From Akkermansia muciniphila (GTDB lineage Bacteria; Verrucomicrobiota; Verrucomicrobiia; Verrucomicrobiales; V1-33), in the NCBI GenBank assembly GCA_943333275.1, contig CALQSQ010000064.1, forward strand, positions 1-32,568: 32,568 bases of DNA. Reading direction: 5' to 3'. Position numbers and translations under genes: made by a program. Shown here in pieces: positions 9,501-15,853 of this stretch. Under the pieces are notes generated by a model that did not search any database, was not told the origin of the DNA, and saw only the letters and a list, made by a program, of their open reading frames with translations. Position 1 is the first letter of the stretch; the number at the start of each line of letters is the position of its first letter.

Positions 9501-11002
9501 ACGCCGCTATCCGTGAGGAGAAAGACGCGGCCTTTTGCGAGGTCGTATTCCTTTTGTCCGAAGTCGCGCGGCGCTGGCGCGGGCTTGGAGAGATCCCGGG
9601 CTTCAGCGGGGGCGGTGGCGATGCTGAGTGTGCCCGGCGCGGCTTGCGTGCGGTGGAAGCTGAGCGCGATGCCGGATTTCTTCGCGGTGATGGTGCCGGA
9701 GTCAGTCCATGTGCGCGATTTTGCATTCGAACTGCTCTCGGTGGATGAGTCGAAATCGCCGTGATATGCGATGACGAAGGATGTGTCCTTTCCATCGTGG
9801 ACGCAGTAGGAGGAAAAGTCGTTACCTCCGATGTGCGCGACCCGGGGCGGGTCCCATTTATCATCCTCCGCGCGCAGCATGGCGACGGGGATGGCAATGC
9901 CCGCGCCGAGGAGCAAGGCGATGGCCGCGAGAGCAGTGGTCACGCCGCGGCGGTTCAGCTTATCGCTGAGCACGGCGAGGAGCCGGCCTTCGAGGGAGGA
10001 TTTACGAGCCATGGCGAGGCCGCAGACGGACGTCCAACGGGCCGGGTCAAGTTGCGAAGCCACGTGCAGCAGATGGCTGGCATAGGCGGAGGCCTTTACT
10101 CCGCTAGCCAGAACCCTGTCATCGCAAGCGCGCTCGCGTTCCACATGCAACCGCCAGGCGGCGAGCCAGACCAACGGATTAAACCAATGGAAAGCACAGG
10201 CGAGTTGCGTGATCCACTGCACAAGCGTATCCCGGCGACGGATGTGCGCCAGTTCGTGAAGAAACACAGATTGCAGTTGCCCGTCATCCCATGCCAGGGC
10301 CTCGGCCGGTAGAATCAGCCGCGGTCGCCAAACACCCCAGACGACGGGGATGGTCCGCTTTTGATCCAAAAGCAGCCGGACACGCTGGCGCACCCCCAGG
10401 TGCCGGGCGCAGGATGCCAGAGATTCTGTAAGTAAGCCAACCGGAGCCTCACTGCAACCACGCGAAGACTTGCGCAGCATCCAGTGGGCACCCAAGAGGC
10501 GCAGGAGCAGCAGCCCGCAGCCCACGAGCCAAAAACCAGGCAACACGGTGCGCCATGATCCGCTGACGGGGGCTGTGGAAATCGCTTGGGCAAGTTCCAG
10601 GGGAGCGGGGGCCGTTTCAAGCAAAGGCGGCAGGTCAGGGGGGCTCGTAGACAGCACATCTGGTTCAGGGCTGGTGGGGTGTTCAAAGGCATGGGCCCCA
10701 TGAGCCTCATAGGGCCTATTCTCCAAAGCTCCCGCAGGCACTGTCACCTTCACATTCGGCGCCACCGCCCACTGCGGAAGCACCCGCCATCCTGGCAGGA
10801 GCGCAGAAAGCAACGGGACCAATAACAACACCACCACAGCCACCAGCCAAACCATATGCCTGGCCGCCGCTGAGGCGCGCCAAAGAAGCAAGGCTGCCAG
10901 GGCCGCCAGACCGAGCAACGCCGCACCTTTGAGAGCGGAATCCATAACCAGAGGCATGGCGGCACCCAGCAGGCCCAGCCCTAGAATGAGCATACGATTC
11001 AT
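590..11002 (-). CDS. Giant BlaR1/M56-family sensor metalloprotease with modular repeat C-terminus
   Basis: A single uninterrupted 3470-aa frame. Residues 1-370 form an M56 (BlaR1/MecR1) membrane protease: hydrophobic helices near residues 3-45, 49-72 and 170-195, the zinc motif HELAH at 249-253, a downstream ERACDD stretch, and a last membrane helix near 350-372. In known relatives (about 600 aa) this part, once triggered by an outside signal, inactivates a BlaI-type repressor. The remaining 3100 residues should be extracytoplasmic and are a mosaic. Eight copies of a beta-rich module share the core W-x(4-6)-GLR-x(8-15)-G-x(6)-V-x-N near 650, 1166, 1593, 1776, 2180, 2379, 2553 and 3325. Three copies of a helical module lie near 541, 1056 and 2071. 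Three copies of a segment like WAVAWEPGTDVLWWV occur, two DUF1549-like helical segments, and an ExbD/TolR-like segment near 3058-3127. The start follows a strong GGAGGGG and lies 1 nt after the blaI stop. The natural ligand is unknown. Confidence 0.88.
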   Translation of the reverse strand: MNRMLILGLGLLGAAMPLVMDSALKGAALLGLAALAALLLWRASAAARHMVWLVAVVVLLLVPLLSALLPGWRVLPQWAVAPNVKVTVPAGALENRPYEAHGAHAFEHPTSPEPDVLSTSPPDLPPLLETAPAPLELAQAISTAPVSGSWRTVLPGFWLVGCGLLLLRLLGAHWMLRKSSRGCSEAPVGLLTESLASCARHLGVRQRVRLLLDQKRTIPVVWGVWRPRLILPAEALAWDDGQLQSVFLHELAHIRRRDTLVQWITQLACAFHWFNPLVWLAAWRLHVERERACDDRVLASGVKASAYASHLLHVASQLDPARWTSVCGLAMARKSSLEGRLLAVLSDKLNRRGVTTALAAIALLLGAGIAIPVAMLRAEDDKWDPPRVAHIGGNDFSSYCVHDGKDTSFVIAYHGDFDSSTESSSNAKSRTWTDSGTITAKKSGIALSFHRTQAAPGTLSIATAPAEARDLSKPAPAPRDFGQKEYDLAKGRVFLLTDSGVVRQLDLPTPLVTDQASSMKLAALIANIQPQQGDNIPMKPNQKDARELYEIWQRHERANGDIPGALIGELAAAVKVFIGYNPTYETVPQLNALLPRLDATHDWKSADAIALLDEVAAIKDSPLSMAMRRGTRHTIRNGEALPEKFADAPWGDIQPNGLRAACVLEPGAAEHRIGAALKARLLVQNSGQVPIMLQVPTWYQGGVKATDAKGAEVEVSGIEWTTMAQLVPVRLGTGESIEIYTPGIGFGPRAGMGPWAGPRVGSNVLAKAGGELTLTHSPVPLDGSEVGMSEDGPHVIGPDWWQAHIKTRLARELPLPADAAERTHLLDRAVRELFATAPTAEETAAFIADQTPGALDALIKRLAAREDVVSFSGKLPTAPAKFRVLAADANADKQPRVVLGPGEYPLPSASARRGDATLKIVGRPVGDRRTNDAQLIFEATEFTGARPPDPHKLEVPDGWGTWAIVCRPSDGFFYLLHKGAVRKIDCSAPRNVTDTPANDLPAEFRDEVKRQLEVAGVSVENQAEIFEQPAPPATTPAPKTGASIPASDEAPLKPKHEYAQSLFRKWQANARTDGKISGALIGHVAREIDHFVKRYPQDEKAPQLAALRPRLDASRDWTQAEVVALLDDITAISTAPVSWAATPMESSEAWTVRAGEPLPIELKSAAWGSPAKNGLRAAWLLEPRAEQYPLGTVLKARVLFHNTGTKPVVFKTETWHQDDPHTARDADGQAIPVGDTFYTGETPMATYRLEPGEYVAFRGHGIGIGAGEYREERSTGSIGAWIEAKERDEVSFSSQVDASREGWTGLDDPKDPMELWKLVVRQRVEREAPLPSIAADREQLIHRVTRDLFGEPPTAEEIAAFTTDAAPDALAKLTLRLQARQRIEPFVGKLPTGEIKFRVIAVDPNAAKAPRTANAPGRYVLGDNVHLLVSQLTEGDKPRTNKARIAFLSPDPKVASPHKPYEIALPDGIGTYGIVWDRGAGVLWVVQKDLVRKYDFANPAQVQEMKIEPGTIINIPAHMQEALKQAFDLSGESVPQQKEKPTAAAAPKLPKLPDDAYARPGVHCQSFREEDAKRPGGELMEGAKESSLPEDRDKELILGLRTAGDAQWRIGGTAKVGLVVRNQSKSDVKFAFSDMLDSGLSIVAIDEAGKEHKADVARTPLGFVKRQQMLLPPGHVATVREFILRFDAEKLDAGDSHIAAFYLPAGKYKLRCKWSDANPTGAHEGEWTGELVGGEHKFTLAAAAPASETPKTPAAGDQAPKQGAKLKPATEQNLKWGDPVNGLRAALIMHPVPDEPDAGDKNDIFLVVQNVTKAEVWLHASDAAPNPRQLIWREKGILETINEVAKPIPADFRLQPGEVAFFRMTHPPAKPGGRNEGSVIAASIHHDPTFDLTGKMEIEKAPAGAWTGKLLSGEIKGGTAIPGFSPAENQGPAADAGAPPKKGDNVVLGAEKPKGAQAKITPDALLGFWRGTVNGEKLTLSFHRPPVEKDVQLDIYFGEATIGALATFTIAADGGSAAVVQQSAGGGMQFGTLIPVGEGKLKLELFGRQKGQMELVLTRDADAPATEPRQKEPRDLFEMWKTTANADGTIPGTFIGALATEVRAYVKAHPNLDSGMQLPKLLPRFVTSRDWTQAEAIKLLDDLAYYSTAPIAARVAKCKLPSGPLWRSEVEFQDIPVQIEKWSEAKDGLRIGMRVVGADWRVGGKARVELWLHNAGGKDVTFKCTGPDAQVAGVAVFAIDAEGHEHPALTMMKGVSALPMNCTLLAEHVAMAKKFEVTFVDAEKQWNPPGIQNLKPGKYQLRCKWMDAHPTISQPGDWAGELTAPDMEFTLAAKGAAEAETLRAEKPKPEAPKGAAAKLPDSAYPKVGIPLGELDKRVEWSGVDTQGLRLGIHIQDNAVWRVGGEVKAEVWVRNAGETDEKFSHSPRADVGLSIIAKGADGKEHFADITQFRGKPAYTHMLLPAGNVVKLKEFTIKLGVKNEGERVNLDLPLGDYKLRAKLTDTTSHVVPEGEWTGDLTTGEADFKLAAANERDDHTYSGVGFPVDAFKFAMPPWGEVKDGLRTGIRIMGEARIGGRVQVELWIQNTSTKSVRFRESGDVDRGLAVIAEDSDGKIHPATLSSIRSYVPSRPYRLPPGYILKAKEFTLFLDSEANAHPRGLSANLHLPEGTYKLHTIWGGAKAKDVPEIEWKGEIESGEAELKIAPANAGADTTPAAKGEVDVKLVAADAPKTAGTKEEALRPDTAPAFLASGVMPKLTHLFNDNYAAIAVQSEKDVNFVLIYEGAISSGITESSSEASGKWGLEGSVHLVDREKTKTAGKNVDKRIIALEYSSDAPTLLFLDGKAYDLNAPWLTTGMGRISPPGRMFILRDEGDTIQTNRTLALRDEKDFETISHFAVSDRFCAEHYAESRRVQKMEGWVLGWDSQNSIQYGDGERVVQMRIFPDGRVLSLSQGQEWKDFKIPPEELAALLRWLSEDARIGEWNPEKVKTPDGLEFERDPVKNMWDRDTDLLFFKLDGKRHGIVAESGGSDAEAFNAIRERLKEMSKGVTAIVQKPEAKWVTVELRKEGTVFLERNAVTIDELKSAATQHPEWRIGVEADVEVAYAKVLELADALRSINVEFGYKDGRMGDGKVHIANFQANYAFDDNHRFSICRPSSWPQFFTIGWPTKDGRSARRLRFYPEMSEQTRGKWAVAWEPGTDVLWWVDEAHVGKMTLTDPDRLVVEREGRMDRFSTGFGFPEAVQIEFRRLGLVVGQIGQIGGDADGNPSSREVLTAETVDEKGVGMSERPTVHPHDEFTDEWMSLAQEVADARGLESREMDALIAWGEENDGIRSGMLMMNRAKVGEQLKTRVVIRNVSPETKNLKLSPVLNRMDAMARTPEGKQLTVRKVVLFGTDPVFSYTLKPGEQLEFPGPPIQFGLEHDTDGNIKTPEWPVCGVEAGPGSLHLKMSLINVRAPDTGEIEMDIANR

Positions 11003-11022
11003 CTTATCGCCCCTCCATTTCT
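10996..11022 (-). promoter_or_regulatory. Strong ribosome binding site of the giant BlaR1 gene
   Basis: On the minus strand GGAGGGG ends 7 nt before the ATG at 11000-11002 and lies inside the last codons of blaI. It decides the start in favour of 11002 over the in-frame ATG at 11071. It is the only clear Shine-Dalgarno sequence I found ahead of a gene in this window. Confidence 0.75.
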
Positions 11023-11390
11023 GTTTGTTTGATAAGCTCCACCAACCGCTCCCTCTCGTCGCTGGAGACACCGTCCTTGCGCGCCATCAGATGCGCAGTC
11101 AGGGCCTCCTCCAAGGATCCGCCGAAGAATGTTTCCAAGACCCTGGCGAACGCCGAGCGCCCCGCATTGTCCCGCGATTCCTTGGGAGCATAGACCACTT
11201 CACGCCCCTGCTCGCGTCGTCGCAAGTAGCCTTTCTCCTCAAGGATGTGCATCATGCGCCGCACGGCCATGGCGGTGGGAGGATCCGGGAGGGCCTCGGC
11301 GATCTGATTGACCGTGGCTTCACCACGGGAGAAAAGGACGTCCATGATCTGACGTTCGCGGCGGGAGAGTTCGGAGGGATCAGGCATCAT
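11004..11390 (-). CDS. blaI: BlaI/MecI/CopY-family transcriptional repressor
   Basis: A 128-aa winged-helix repressor. Residues 6-75 (LSRRERQIMDVLF, then ATVNQIAEALPDPPTAMAVRRMM and a wing near LRRREQGREVVY) match the BlaI/MecI/CopY fold; the C-terminal helices provide dimerisation. Family members repress their own operon until the partner BlaR1 protease causes their inactivation. Here the partner gene follows after 1 nt, so the two are almost certainly co-transcribed. Two perfect inverted repeats at 11410-11427 and 11454-11471 are the obvious operators. In this phylum such pairs are widespread and not evidence of beta-lactam resistance by themselves; no beta-lactamase or penicillin-binding protein is nearby. 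An ATG three bases downstream (11387) is an equally possible start. Confidence 0.92.
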   Translation of the reverse strand: MMPDPSELSRRERQIMDVLFSRGEATVNQIAEALPDPPTAMAVRRMMHILEEKGYLRRREQGREVVYAPKESRDNAGRSAFARVLETFFGGSLEEALTAHLMARKDGVSSDERERLVELIKQTEMEGR

Positions 11391-11409
11391 ACAGTTCAGG
11401 GTTAGTGGT

Positions 11410-11427
11410 GCGTTACTTTTTTAACGC
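11410..11427. promoter_or_regulatory. Putative BlaI operator 1
   Basis: A perfect inverted repeat GCGTTA-CTTTTT-TAACGC, symmetric for one further base on each side. It starts 20 bp upstream of the blaI ATG. The second copy lies 44 bp away centre to centre, about four helical turns, so two dimers could bind one face of the DNA. BlaI-family repressors bind such dyads and autoregulate; assigning this one to BlaI rests on position. Confidence 0.7.
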
Positions 11428-11445
11428 ATCATTCGCCGAATGCAA
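11418..11445 (-). promoter_or_regulatory. Possible blaI-blaR promoter
   Basis: On the minus strand TTGCAT (11440-11445) is followed after 16 bp by TAAAAA (11418-11423). Match to the sigma-70 -35 is good and to the -10 only fair. The -10 lies inside operator 1, so a bound repressor would block it, as expected for an autoregulated operon. Confidence 0.4.
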
Positions 11446-11453
11446 GAAACTTT

Positions 11454-11471
11454 GCGTTAATTTTTTAACGC
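11454..11471. promoter_or_regulatory. Putative BlaI operator 2
   Basis: A perfect inverted repeat GCGTTA-ATTTTT-TAACGC with the same 6-bp arms and T-rich spacer as operator 1. Two copies differing by a single spacer base in the upstream region of a BlaI gene is strong positional evidence for a tandem operator. Confidence 0.7.
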
Positions 11472-11595
11472 CACTCCAGGATCAGGGCAGATAACGTTGG
11501 AAAATTTGTGGAACGGGGGATCAAGGTAATCGCTGCAGCTCAAACCGTTACCCCCAACAAAATGCGCCGAATCTTCTCCACCGCTGAGATTACCC

Positions 11596-12453
11596 TTAAC
11601 CAGCGAAAGCGGTGCCTGGGGCACCGATGGCACCTGGACGACAAACGAAAAGCCTGCCGGCGAATGGCTCGTCCTTCCCCTCCTTGATACCGGTAGTCAC
11701 GAAGAGATCGCGTCCGTCAGCACCGCCGAACCAGCAGGCGGTGGTCTCCGAGCAGGGGAAATGGATTTGCTCCTCTATTTTTTGGGATCCGGGATCGAAA
11801 CAAACGACCCTGCCGCCGTGGCAGAAGGCAATCCAGAGGCTATCTTCTGAATCAATGGTCATGCCATCAGGCACGCCGGATTCATTGGCAGTGTCCCAGA
11901 GGCAGCGTTCGTTGCTGAGGGTGCCACTGGCGTTGTCGAAATCAAAGGCGATGACCTTTTTGCGCGGGCTGTCGATGTAATACATCGTTTGCGCATTTTT
12001 GGTCCAGACAAGACCATTGGAAACGGTGGCGGGAGAATATTTCTTCTCCACATGATGATCGGCATGCAGGCACCAGAGTGCTCCGGTGGCCTGGCGTGGG
12101 CTGCGCAGATCCATGCTGCCGACCCAGAGGCGGCCGGAGGGATCGCATTTGCCATCGTTGAATCGGTTGTGGGGAATGTCGGATTCGGGATCGACAATCA
12201 GAGTGCTCTGGCCCGTCGTTTCATCCATGGCAAAAATGCCGTGATCTCCCGCCCAGATGAGTCCGCCGCTGGCGCGCGGCACCACCGTGCCCACACGCTG
12301 GCCGACATCCCAAATGGTTTCGCTGCCTGAAATCGGATCAAAGGAAAGGATTTTGTGGGCTTCAATGTCCACATAGAGGAGACGGTTGCCGTACCAGAGG
12401 GGTCCTTCGCCCCAGGAGGAAATGTGCGAGCCAATGGGTTCTGGAGTGATCAT
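11596..12453 (-). CDS. SMP-30/gluconolactonase/LRE-family protein
   Basis: A 285-aa six-bladed beta-propeller of the SMP-30/gluconolaconase family, metal-dependent lactone hydrolases acting on aldonolactones and similar sugar products. The metal ligands can be seen in their family contexts: E16 in EGPLW, N146 in VSNGLVW and D196 in VPDGMTID; N99 in HNRFNDGKCDPSGRLWVG is the usual substrate-side Asn. No signal peptide is apparent, so it is likely cytoplasmic. It begins 33 bp after the end of tex and may be transcribed with it, although the two share no obvious function. With the nearby sugar cassette it could serve a sugar-oxidation route, but the true lactone cannot be read from the sequence. 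Confidence 0.88.
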   Translation of the reverse strand: MITPEPIGSHISSWGEGPLWYGNRLLYVDIEAHKILSFDPISGSETIWDVGQRVGTVVPRASGGLIWAGDHGIFAMDETTGQSTLIVDPESDIPHNRFNDGKCDPSGRLWVGSMDLRSPRQATGALWCLHADHHVEKKYSPATVSNGLVWTKNAQTMYYIDSPRKKVIAFDFDNASGTLSNERCLWDTANESGVPDGMTIDSEDSLWIAFCHGGRVVCFDPGSQKIEEQIHFPCSETTACWFGGADGRDLFVTTGIKEGKDEPFAGRLFVCRPGAIGAPGTAFAG

Positions 12454-12486
12454 GGGAATGGTGTGTGGTTGGTGATGGATGAAAGG

Positions 12487-14805
12487 TTATTTTTTGCCCT
12501 TCTGCACGGCCTGACTGAACCAGTCGCCTCCGCCCATGCCTCCGCCAGTGGGAGAGGGGCGCGCCGGGGCATTGCGGGGGCCTGGGCTGGTGCGGCGGGC
12601 GTCCGGTCCGCCGGATGATTTGCTGCCGACGCCTTCGAAATCCGGATTCGTCTTCAGCGAGAGGCTGATACGATTGCGATCCAGATCCAGTCCGATGACC
12701 GTAGCCATGACCTGCTGTTGCACCTTGAGAACCTCGGCGGGATTCTTTACGAAATTGTCGGACATCTGGCTGATGTGCACGAGTCCGTCCTGATGCACAC
12801 CGATGTCCACAAAGGCCCCGAATGCCGCCACGTTCGTGACGATACCCGGCAACTTCATGCCAACGGTCAGATCAGTGGGTTTGTCCACCCCGGCGAGGAA
12901 GGAGAACATCTCGAATTTTTTCCGCGGATCGCGTCCGGGTTTGGCGAGTTCCGAGACAATATCCTGCAGTGTGGGCAGGCCGACGGATTCGCTGACGTAC
13001 TTGCGAAGGTCGATGGCCTGGCGGCGTTTTTCGTCGGTGATCAGATCCTGAACTTTGCAGCCAAGATCAGCGGCCATTTTTTCCACGACGGCATACCGTT
13101 CAGGGTGGACGGCACTGGCATCCAGAGGGTTCTCCGCACCACGAATTCGCAGAAATCCTGCAGCCTGCTCAAACGCTTTGTCACCCAGGCGCGTCACTTT
13201 GAGCAGATCCCTGCGGCTTTTGAACGGGCCTTTTTCCGTGCGGTGCAGAACGACATTTTCAGCAATGGATTTGTTGAGTCCGGAAACGTAACTGAGCAGT
13301 TGTTTGCTGGCAGTATTGACTTCGACCCCCACGTTGTTCACGCAGGAAATGACGGAATCATCCAGCGTGTTCTTGAGCAGCGTTTGATCCACATCATGCT
13401 GGTATTGGCCGACACCTATGGATTTCGGGTCGATTTTTACCAACTCCGCCAGGGGATCCATGAGACGACGACCGATGGAAACAGCTCCCCGCACCGTGAG
13501 ATCGTGCGTCGGGAATTCCTCCCGCGCAGCCTCGGAGGCCGAATAGATCGAGGCCCCGGATTCATTCACCATGATGACGGTCATCTGTGGAGCAATCTTG
13601 CGCACGAATGCCTCGGTTTCGCGTCCGGCAGTTCCATTTCCGATGGCAATCGCCTCTATCTTGTGCTGGGCGATGAGATTGAGCAGCGTCCGTGCGGCCT
13701 CCACCATCTGGGTCTGTCCCGTGGTGGGGTAGATGACATCGTTGTGAACCAGTGCCCCCTGGGCGGTCAGCACCACCACCTTGCAACCGGTGCGAAATCC
13801 GGGATCAATGGCCAGTACGCGCTTCTCACCGAGGGCCGGAGCGAGCATCAAATCCTTTAAATTTTCTGAAAAAACCCGGACCGCTTCGACATCGGCGCGT
13901 TTCTTGGAATTTAGGCGGCTCTCGGTTTCCATGCTCGGAAAGAGCAGTCGCTTGCAACTGTCCGCTGCGGCAAGGCTCATCTGCTCGGCGCATTTCCCGC
14001 TACCTACCGCAAACAATCGCTGCACCACCGCAATGCCCCGATCCTCCGGAATCGTAATGCGCATGAGCAGGAATCCATCCTTCTCACCACGCCGGATCGC
14101 CAGCAAGCGATGGCTGGGAATGGCCTTGAGCGACTCCGACCAGTCAAAGTAATCGCGAAATTTGGCGGCCTCAGCATCGGTCTCCTTGCCCGTGAGGACC
14201 TTGGAGGAAATAGTGGCTTCGTTTTCGTAAATTTGCCGCAGGGCCATTCTGATTTCCGCGGCATCGCTGGCGCGTTCCGCAAGGATATCGCGTGCTCCCG
14301 AAAGCGCATCGTCCACACTTTTGACGATAGTTTCGTCCGTGACACCCTCGTTCCCCGCATTGACATAGCCGGCCGCCTCAGCTTTGGGATCGGCGATCGG
14401 ATTGGCGGCATTGGCCTGGATCCAATCAGCAAGTGGCGTGAGACCTTTTTCGGCGGCGATGGTCGCGCGGGTCCGGCGTTTCGGGCGGTAGGGAGCGAAT
14501 GCATCCTCCAGTTGCGTGAGCGTGGTGGCCTTGTCGATGGCGGCGCGCAGCACATCGGTCATGAGCTTGCGTTCCTCGAGGGATTTAATGATCGCCTCGC
14601 GCCGGGCATCAACCTCGGCAAACTGGAGGAGTCGATCCCGCACCGTGGTGATCTGCACCTCATCCAACTCCCCCGTCACTTCCTTCCGATACCGCGCTAT
14701 AAAGGGCACCGTCCCACCCTCCGAGATCAGCGTGGCCGTGGCATGGACCTGGGTGACTTTGATCTTCAGTTCGGTGGCGATGCGGGTCAGGTAATCGAGA
14801 TTCAT
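12487..14805 (-). CDS. tex: Tex-family RNA-binding transcription accessory protein
   Basis: A 772-aa protein of typical Tex length. In order: N-terminal helical region with PFIARYRKEVTGELDE near residues 33-48, YqgF-type RNase H-like domain starting near 327 (VLAIDPGFRTGCKV), helix-hairpin-helix region near 490-570 (ASKQLLSYVSGLNKSIAENV, then the RRDLLKVTRLGDKAFEQAAG stretch), and a C-terminal S1 RNA-binding domain near 648-720 (PGIVTNVAAFGAFVDIGVHQ). The tail is rich in Gly, Pro and Ser. Tex is a conserved cytoplasmic nucleic-acid-binding protein linked to transcription and RNA metabolism. The start has no Shine-Dalgarno. The SMP-30 gene follows 33 bp downstream on the same strand. Confidence 0.96.
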   Translation of the reverse strand: MNLDYLTRIATELKIKVTQVHATATLISEGGTVPFIARYRKEVTGELDEVQITTVRDRLLQFAEVDARREAIIKSLEERKLMTDVLRAAIDKATTLTQLEDAFAPYRPKRRTRATIAAEKGLTPLADWIQANAANPIADPKAEAAGYVNAGNEGVTDETIVKSVDDALSGARDILAERASDAAEIRMALRQIYENEATISSKVLTGKETDAEAAKFRDYFDWSESLKAIPSHRLLAIRRGEKDGFLLMRITIPEDRGIAVVQRLFAVGSGKCAEQMSLAAADSCKRLLFPSMETESRLNSKKRADVEAVRVFSENLKDLMLAPALGEKRVLAIDPGFRTGCKVVVLTAQGALVHNDVIYPTTGQTQMVEAARTLLNLIAQHKIEAIAIGNGTAGRETEAFVRKIAPQMTVIMVNESGASIYSASEAAREEFPTHDLTVRGAVSIGRRLMDPLAELVKIDPKSIGVGQYQHDVDQTLLKNTLDDSVISCVNNVGVEVNTASKQLLSYVSGLNKSIAENVVLHRTEKGPFKSRRDLLKVTRLGDKAFEQAAGFLRIRGAENPLDASAVHPERYAVVEKMAADLGCKVQDLITDEKRRQAIDLRKYVSESVGLPTLQDIVSELAKPGRDPRKKFEMFSFLAGVDKPTDLTVGMKLPGIVTNVAAFGAFVDIGVHQDGLVHISQMSDNFVKNPAEVLKVQQQVMATVIGLDLDRNRISLSLKTNPDFEGVGSKSSGGPDARRTSPGPRNAPARPSPTGGGMGGGDWFSQAVQKGKK

Positions 14806-14940
14806 GAGGTGGGGTAAATAGGGGAATGAGAGAGTAAGAGATGGAGAAATGGGTGATGCAACTGAATGGTTGCGGAGGGAGAAAAATTACGGGACGGGCA
14901 CGCAAAGATCCACATCCCCCAGCCTGTCCGATGACGTCAG

Positions 14941-15768
14941 TTAATCCCTGGTTCGCCTGGCAGTGCGGCTTTCCAGGTATGCCTCGAACTGCTCGCGAAG
15001 GATGCGATACTGCGCTCCGCAACGACGGCAACTCACCTGGAGTTGCTCCTCATTTTCAAACAAATCCGCCGCCCCGTTCGTGCAGTGGGGGGCCAGCACC
15101 TCCCAGATGCGAGGCTCGCTGCAGCCGCATTCAAAGTGGTAAACGCGCGTTTCCAAAAGACTCAGCTCCTCGGTCTTGTCCATGTTGCGTGCGTCCTCCG
15201 CCGTAAGACTGTCCAGCCACTCCTCATCGCACTGGGGTTGTGCACTCAGCATCACGTAATCCTCATCGCCGTAGTCGAAAATCCGCCCCAGCCTTTGCTC
15301 GCTCTGCAGGTAAAACTGCTCCGCCGCCCGGAAAACATTATTACCTTCAAATTCCACGGCACTGGTGCGTGGTTCGTGGGAATGCGATTCGATCACCTGC
15401 GAGAAAAACATGTTTCGCTGCACGTCCTTCACGTCCCGGTCAAACGTCCGTCCGACGACCTTCGAAGTCGTATTGTCGCCGCAAAGAAACAGATTCACCA
15501 TGGGGCGCTGGAAATGGATCGTCCAGGCGTGATGCTCCTTCCAGGGTCTGGAGGCCAGATGAAGCGTCAGCGCCACCAGTCCATCCTTGAGAATCCCGTC
15601 CTGAAACTGCGTGACCTGCAGATGATTGTTGGCCAGATGCAGGTAATAGTCCACAAAGAGGGGGGCAAATTGTCCTCGCACCGCCAGACAGTTCCGCTTG
15701 CGCACAAAGTAGCAACGGATCTCGATGGGGGTGTAGGGGTCTGCGGTAGGGGTGTCGTCGGCTTCCAC
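14941..15768 (-). CDS. hslO: Hsp33-like redox-regulated chaperone
   Basis: A 275-aa protein starting with GTG. The C-terminus carries the Hsp33 redox switch: C214-x-C216, 30 residues, then C247-x-x-C250 (ECGC and CRRC), matching CXC-X27-32-CXXC. Upstream, near 147-157, AAEQFYLQSEQ matches the conserved Hsp33 YF-x-QSEQ segment. Hsp33 is a cytoplasmic holdase whose zinc-bound cysteines form disulfides on oxidation, which activates it. The N-terminal half is poorly conserved, so it is a divergent member. An upstream ATG at about 15824 opens a different frame. The gene lies between tex (135 bp downstream) and the sugar cassette and may stand alone. Confidence 0.82.
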   Translation of the reverse strand: MEADDTPTADPYTPIEIRCYFVRKRNCLAVRGQFAPLFVDYYLHLANNHLQVTQFQDGILKDGLVALTLHLASRPWKEHHAWTIHFQRPMVNLFLCGDNTTSKVVGRTFDRDVKDVQRNMFFSQVIESHSHEPRTSAVEFEGNNVFRAAEQFYLQSEQRLGRIFDYGDEDYVMLSAQPQCDEEWLDSLTAEDARNMDKTEELSLLETRVYHFECGCSEPRIWEVLAPHCTNGAADLFENEEQLQVSCRRCGAQYRILREQFEAYLESRTARRTRD

Positions 15769-15853
15769 CCGGCGACATAGAATGGATGCGACGGTGCGAC
15801 CAGTGAAAAGTTGGTAATTGAGTCATTTCGGCAAAAAAACTGCCGCAAATCGA

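Noticed and set aside
590..11002. Giant frame as an artefact of merged genes
   Set aside because: One frame runs without a stop for 3470 codons, and the repeated modules extend across the whole length in that frame.
590..11390. Beta-lactam resistance operon
   Set aside because: Although BlaI and M56 parts are present, there is no penicillin-binding sensor domain or beta-lactamase in the window.
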